Shown here piece after piece: positions 61,397-64,000 of a DNA stretch of 64,000 bases. The position numbers and the translations under genes were made by a program. Position 1 is the first letter of the stretch. Each line of letters opens with the position of its first letter. The DNA comes from Fusobacterium necrogenes (GTDB lineage Bacteria > Fusobacteriota > Fusobacteriia > Fusobacteriales > Fusobacteriaceae): positions 1,863,476 to 1,927,475 of the forward strand of contig NZ_UGGU01000003.1 in NCBI RefSeq assembly GCF_900450765.1, read 5' to 3'. The notes under the pieces are model-generated. The model was given only the letters and a program-made list of their open reading frames with translations. It made no database searches and was not told where the DNA came from.

Positions 61397-62551
61397 ATGA
61401 GAGAAAGTATGGAATTATTAAAGAGATACTTGAGTTTCAAGGATTATTGGATAATAAGTATGTTTAGATATTTAAATATAGAAATAGGGAATATTAATTA
61501 TAAAATAGATAAAGAGACATTGGCTGTACTTTGTTTATATTTAAAAAATAGAGAGTATAAGGTATTGAGGGAAATTTGGAGTGAAAAATCAATACAACAT
61601 GATATGTTTGAGTTTTGTGATTATGCATATGATTACTTTAGTAAAACTTTAATTCCAAGTAAAAGAGAATTTGAGGAAAAAATGCTTGAAAGGCTTAAAT
61701 GTTCTCCTATAAAAAATTTATTACTATCATTTTATGAGGAATTTAATTATCAATATAAGGTAAGAGTGTCAGAAAAGGATTTTTATTATACTCTTTTTGA
61801 TAAAGACTATGATATATATTATTTAAAGGATGTTGAGAGTATAGAGTTAAAAGAGATATATAATTATGGAGATATGTTTTTTTATATAGTAGTAGATGGA
61901 ATAGTTGAATATGAAAAAAAATTAATTCCAGAAAAAAATATGATTGTAACTATGAAAAAAAGTAAAGATTTAAATCTAACATCTTTTGTAAATAAGGCTT
62001 CAGTGATAATCTTTGTATTTAAAAAAGAGTTTTTAAATAAATTGAATATTGTATTTGAAGTTGAGGAAACAAAGATATATAGAATATACAATATGTCAAT
62101 TTTCAACATGATATTGAATTCTAAAATTGAAGATAATAAAACTAGACAAATACTATTTCAAGCTATGCTTTACCTTTTGGAGAAAGTAAAAGGGAAAAAA
62201 AATAAGATTTTGAATTATGAATGGATAAAATATAAGGCTGATATAATCAAATTTGTAGAAAATAATGATGATTTAGATGAAAAAGAGCTAGGCAGATTTT
62301 TGATTAGAGAACTCAATATGAGTATGGCTAAAACATATATGGTATTCAAATTTCTTTTTGATACAACTCCAACTAAATATATTGAAAAAGAAAAAATATC
62401 TAAAAGTTATAAGCTACTTTTAGAAAGTCAGAAAAGTATAGAGGAGATAGCTGATGAACTGGGATATACACTTAAGACCTTTGTAAGAAAATTTGAAGGA
62501 GCTAGTGGTTATTCACCAAGTAAATTTAGAAAAATAATGAGGGATTATTAA
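61397..62551 (+). CDS. AraC-family transcriptional regulator with unusual N-terminal region
   Basis: 384 residues. The last 90 or so residues are an AraC-type double helix-turn-helix: LGRFLIRELNMSMAKTYMVFK and IEEIADELGYTLKTFVRKF, then ASGYSPSKFRKIM. The first 280 residues match no sensor domain I know; a beta-rich stretch near residue 150-230 (FFYIVVDGIVEYEKKLIPEK) looks cupin-like. The frame starts a few codons earlier, but GCGAGGAAAG before the ATG at 61397 decides. One base separates its stop from the next, similar gene. The target is unknown; the secreted protein just upstream is a candidate. Confidence 0.82.
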   Translation: MRESMELLKRYLSFKDYWIISMFRYLNIEIGNINYKIDKETLAVLCLYLKNREYKVLREIWSEKSIQHDMFEFCDYAYDYFSKTLIPSKREFEEKMLERLKCSPIKNLLLSFYEEFNYQYKVRVSEKDFYYTLFDKDYDIYYLKDVESIELKEIYNYGDMFFYIVVDGIVEYEKKLIPEKNMIVTMKKSKDLNLTSFVNKASVIIFVFKKEFLNKLNIVFEVEETKIYRIYNMSIFNMILNSKIEDNKTRQILFQAMLYLLEKVKGKKNKILNYEWIKYKADIIKFVENNDDLDEKELGRFLIRELNMSMAKTYMVFKFLFDTTPTKYIEKEKISKSYKLLLESQKSIEEIADELGYTLKTFVRKFEGASGYSPSKFRKIMRDY

Positions 62552-62552
62552 A

Positions 62553-63728
62553 ATGGTAGCATTCATAGAGTATTTACTAGAAAAGCAAGAATCAAAAGAG
62601 AGAATAAGATTTAAAATAGTGAAAAATATAATTTCCAGAATGGGGAGAGAGAATAATTTTGAAATAATAGATAAGGATATTATAAATATAGCTGAACTTA
62701 TATTTGATTTTAAAATGGAGAAAAGTAATAAAATATATAAAAACTTTATAGAAAATCTAGCAAATTTTTTCTTAAAAGTTATATATTATTATGAAAATGA
62801 AAAATTTGAGAGATTTAATTATATTTTACAGGAAGAGGAAGGGATAAATGATAGTTTTAAAACTTGGATAAAGGAGAATAAAAATTTTATATTCAATGTT
62901 TGTGAATATCATTTAAAAGAGAGTGAAAGAGAACAGCATGAGATAATATTTTCTAATGAGTATTTTGAGATAACTAGAATATACAAAAAAAGAATGAATG
63001 AATGGGGAATACCTAGAGAAAATAATGATGGCTTAGAGGTAAGAATACTGTCACGAGGTGAGGTATATTATAAAAATGGAATATTTTTAAAAGAAGGAGA
63101 ATATATATTATCAGGACCTCAGTTTAAATTAGATAGGTATAAGATCTTAACTAAAGATGCTGTAATGATTATTGTCAAATTAAAAACAAGTTTTTTAGAT
63201 AGAGTAAAAGTTGGAGAATTGAAAAAATTAAGGCATTTAAGACTTGTAGTAGATGAAAATAATATGAGAAAATTTCTTGATGAAAGTATATTCAAGGATT
63301 CATTTGATTTTTTTATAGATTTGGTTATTACATTATTAAAGATAAATGGCTTAATAGAGAGTGATATATTTTCTGTGTCTCTATTACTAAATGAAGAAGA
63401 GGAGATAGAAAAAATATTTCAAATAGTGGAAGAAAATATAAGATTACCAGAAAGTGAGATAAAAGAAAGAATATTAAAAAAAACTAGGTATAGGGCTAAA
63501 AAAGTTGATGAGATTGTATATAAAATGTTAAAATTAACTTTAAAAAAGCTCATAATTAGAGAGAAAACAAGATATATTATAGAGGAGTATAGGAATAATA
63601 GAAGAGTAGATTTTGAAGAGTTGATTGAAAAATATAATTATTCAAATATGAAAAGTTTGAGGTATAATTTAAATAAAATTTATAATATTTCAATAAAAGA
63701 AATCAATCATAAAGGCAGAGAGGGATAG
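62553..63728 (+). CDS. AraC-like regulator paralogue with a degenerate DNA-binding end
   Basis: 391 residues, same layout as the gene before it: a helical N-terminus, a beta-rich middle (EVRILSRGEVYYKNGIFLKE, then DAVMIIVKLKTSFLDRVKV, comparable to ASVIIFVFKKEFLNKLNIV in its neighbour) and a helical C-terminus. The C-terminal segment FEELIEKYNYSNMKSLRYNL could be a helix-turn-helix but the usual AraC signature is not clear. It may be a partner or modulator of the first regulator rather than an independent DNA binder (inference). GAGGG lies about 9 bases before the ATG. Confidence 0.65.
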   Translation: MVAFIEYLLEKQESKERIRFKIVKNIISRMGRENNFEIIDKDIINIAELIFDFKMEKSNKIYKNFIENLANFFLKVIYYYENEKFERFNYILQEEEGINDSFKTWIKENKNFIFNVCEYHLKESEREQHEIIFSNEYFEITRIYKKRMNEWGIPRENNDGLEVRILSRGEVYYKNGIFLKEGEYILSGPQFKLDRYKILTKDAVMIIVKLKTSFLDRVKVGELKKLRHLRLVVDENNMRKFLDESIFKDSFDFFIDLVITLLKINGLIESDIFSVSLLLNEEEEIEKIFQIVEENIRLPESEIKERILKKTRYRAKKVDEIVYKMLKLTLKKLIIREKTRYIIEEYRNNRRVDFEELIEKYNYSNMKSLRYNLNKIYNISIKEINHKGREG

Positions 63729-63744
63729 AATCCCTCTCTTTTTT
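63717..63744 (+). terminator. Terminator of the AraC-like pair
   Basis: AGAGAGGGA pairs with TCCCTCTCT, followed by six T. The remaining 63745-64000 is AT-rich with no gene visible. Confidence 0.9.
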
Positions 63745-64000
63745 AAAAAAAGAGATATTTTTTGGCAAAAAAATATACCAAATAAATTATGTATATTATT
63801 ATTTGGAGTTTTTTTTCAATAAAAATAGGGATAAATCAGAAGAATTATTTAAAAATGAAAAAATACACGGGAGAAAAAACAAAATAGTGAAATTAATGAA
63901 ATAAAAAATTTGTTTTTGGGAACTAAAAAAAGTATAAAAAAAAATGAAAAGGATACTAAAAAAATAGAAGGAATTAAACTAAACTAGTAGTATCAAAATA

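Overview
The window is a chromosomal segment of a low-GC, anaerobic, LPS-bearing bacterium, almost certainly Fusobacterium. The 16S sequence reads as that genus. The gene content agrees: superoxide reductase plus rubredoxin instead of superoxide dismutase, pyruvate formate-lyase, LPS inner-core glycosyltransferases, and a ZTP riboswitch that closely resembles the Fusobacterium ulcerans structure as I remember it. I cannot fix the species from sequence alone; the F. mortiferum / F. varium / F. ulcerans group is my guess.

Layout. 1-1470: an acetyltransferase tail, then a peroxide/superoxide defence operon (perR, superoxide reductase, rubredoxin) with a candidate PerR box. 1546-1622: an elongator tRNA-Met. 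1787-9737: a long co-directional run of LPS-core genes (polysaccharide deacetylase, family 2 glycosyltransferase, three heptosyltransferase-like family 9 enzymes, a core kinase) running with almost no gaps into recA, recX and plsC. 9777-13178: ZTP riboswitch with overlapping terminator, pflB, pflA. 13248-21379: housekeeping genes (tsaD, a YueI-like protein, murA, rlmB, a SigH-like sigma factor, leuS) and one reverse-strand exported protein. 21805-26760: rRNA operon 1 (16S-23S-5S-tRNA-Asn). 26801-34508: ybaK, a five-gene oligopeptide/nickel-type ABC transporter, a Nudix hydrolase, a DUF1576-type membrane protein and a GIY-YIG protein. 34566-36495: an 11-tRNA block present twice in perfect tandem. 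36554-37208: a YccF protein and a decayed IS3-type transposase. 37263-41430 (reverse strand): Mrp ATPase, a three-gene TrpXYZ-like ABC transporter, and a HutP-family RNA-binding antiterminator. 41649-46410: a MATE pump with a leader terminator, a ROK kinase, small exported and zinc-ribbon proteins, dCMP deaminase and a Crp/Fnr regulator. 46593-51770: rRNA operon 2, with tRNA-Ile and tRNA-Ala in the 16S-23S spacer and two tandem 5S genes. 51873-60374: an orphan NuoE-like subunit, a five-gene DUF3798/ABC importer operon, ferredoxin, an Smr protein, DAHP synthase and PgeF. 60689-63728: a secreted repeat protein and two large AraC-like regulators.

The most interesting signal is at 40809-41430. 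A hutP-like gene lies directly upstream of an ABC importer operon. Between them are a perfect consensus promoter, a leader with nine UAG triplets (three at an exact 8-nt period), and an intrinsic terminator whose 5' arm can pair with the third UAG repeat. This looks like a HutP-controlled antitermination switch for amino-acid uptake rather than for histidine breakdown. Similar promoter-terminator-gene arrangements precede the MATE pump (41530-41638) and the DUF3798 importer (52477-52585), so control by premature termination recurs here.

Start codons were chosen by ribosome-binding-site spacing and often differ from the longest open frame. No CRISPR array, prophage or intact insertion sequence was seen.
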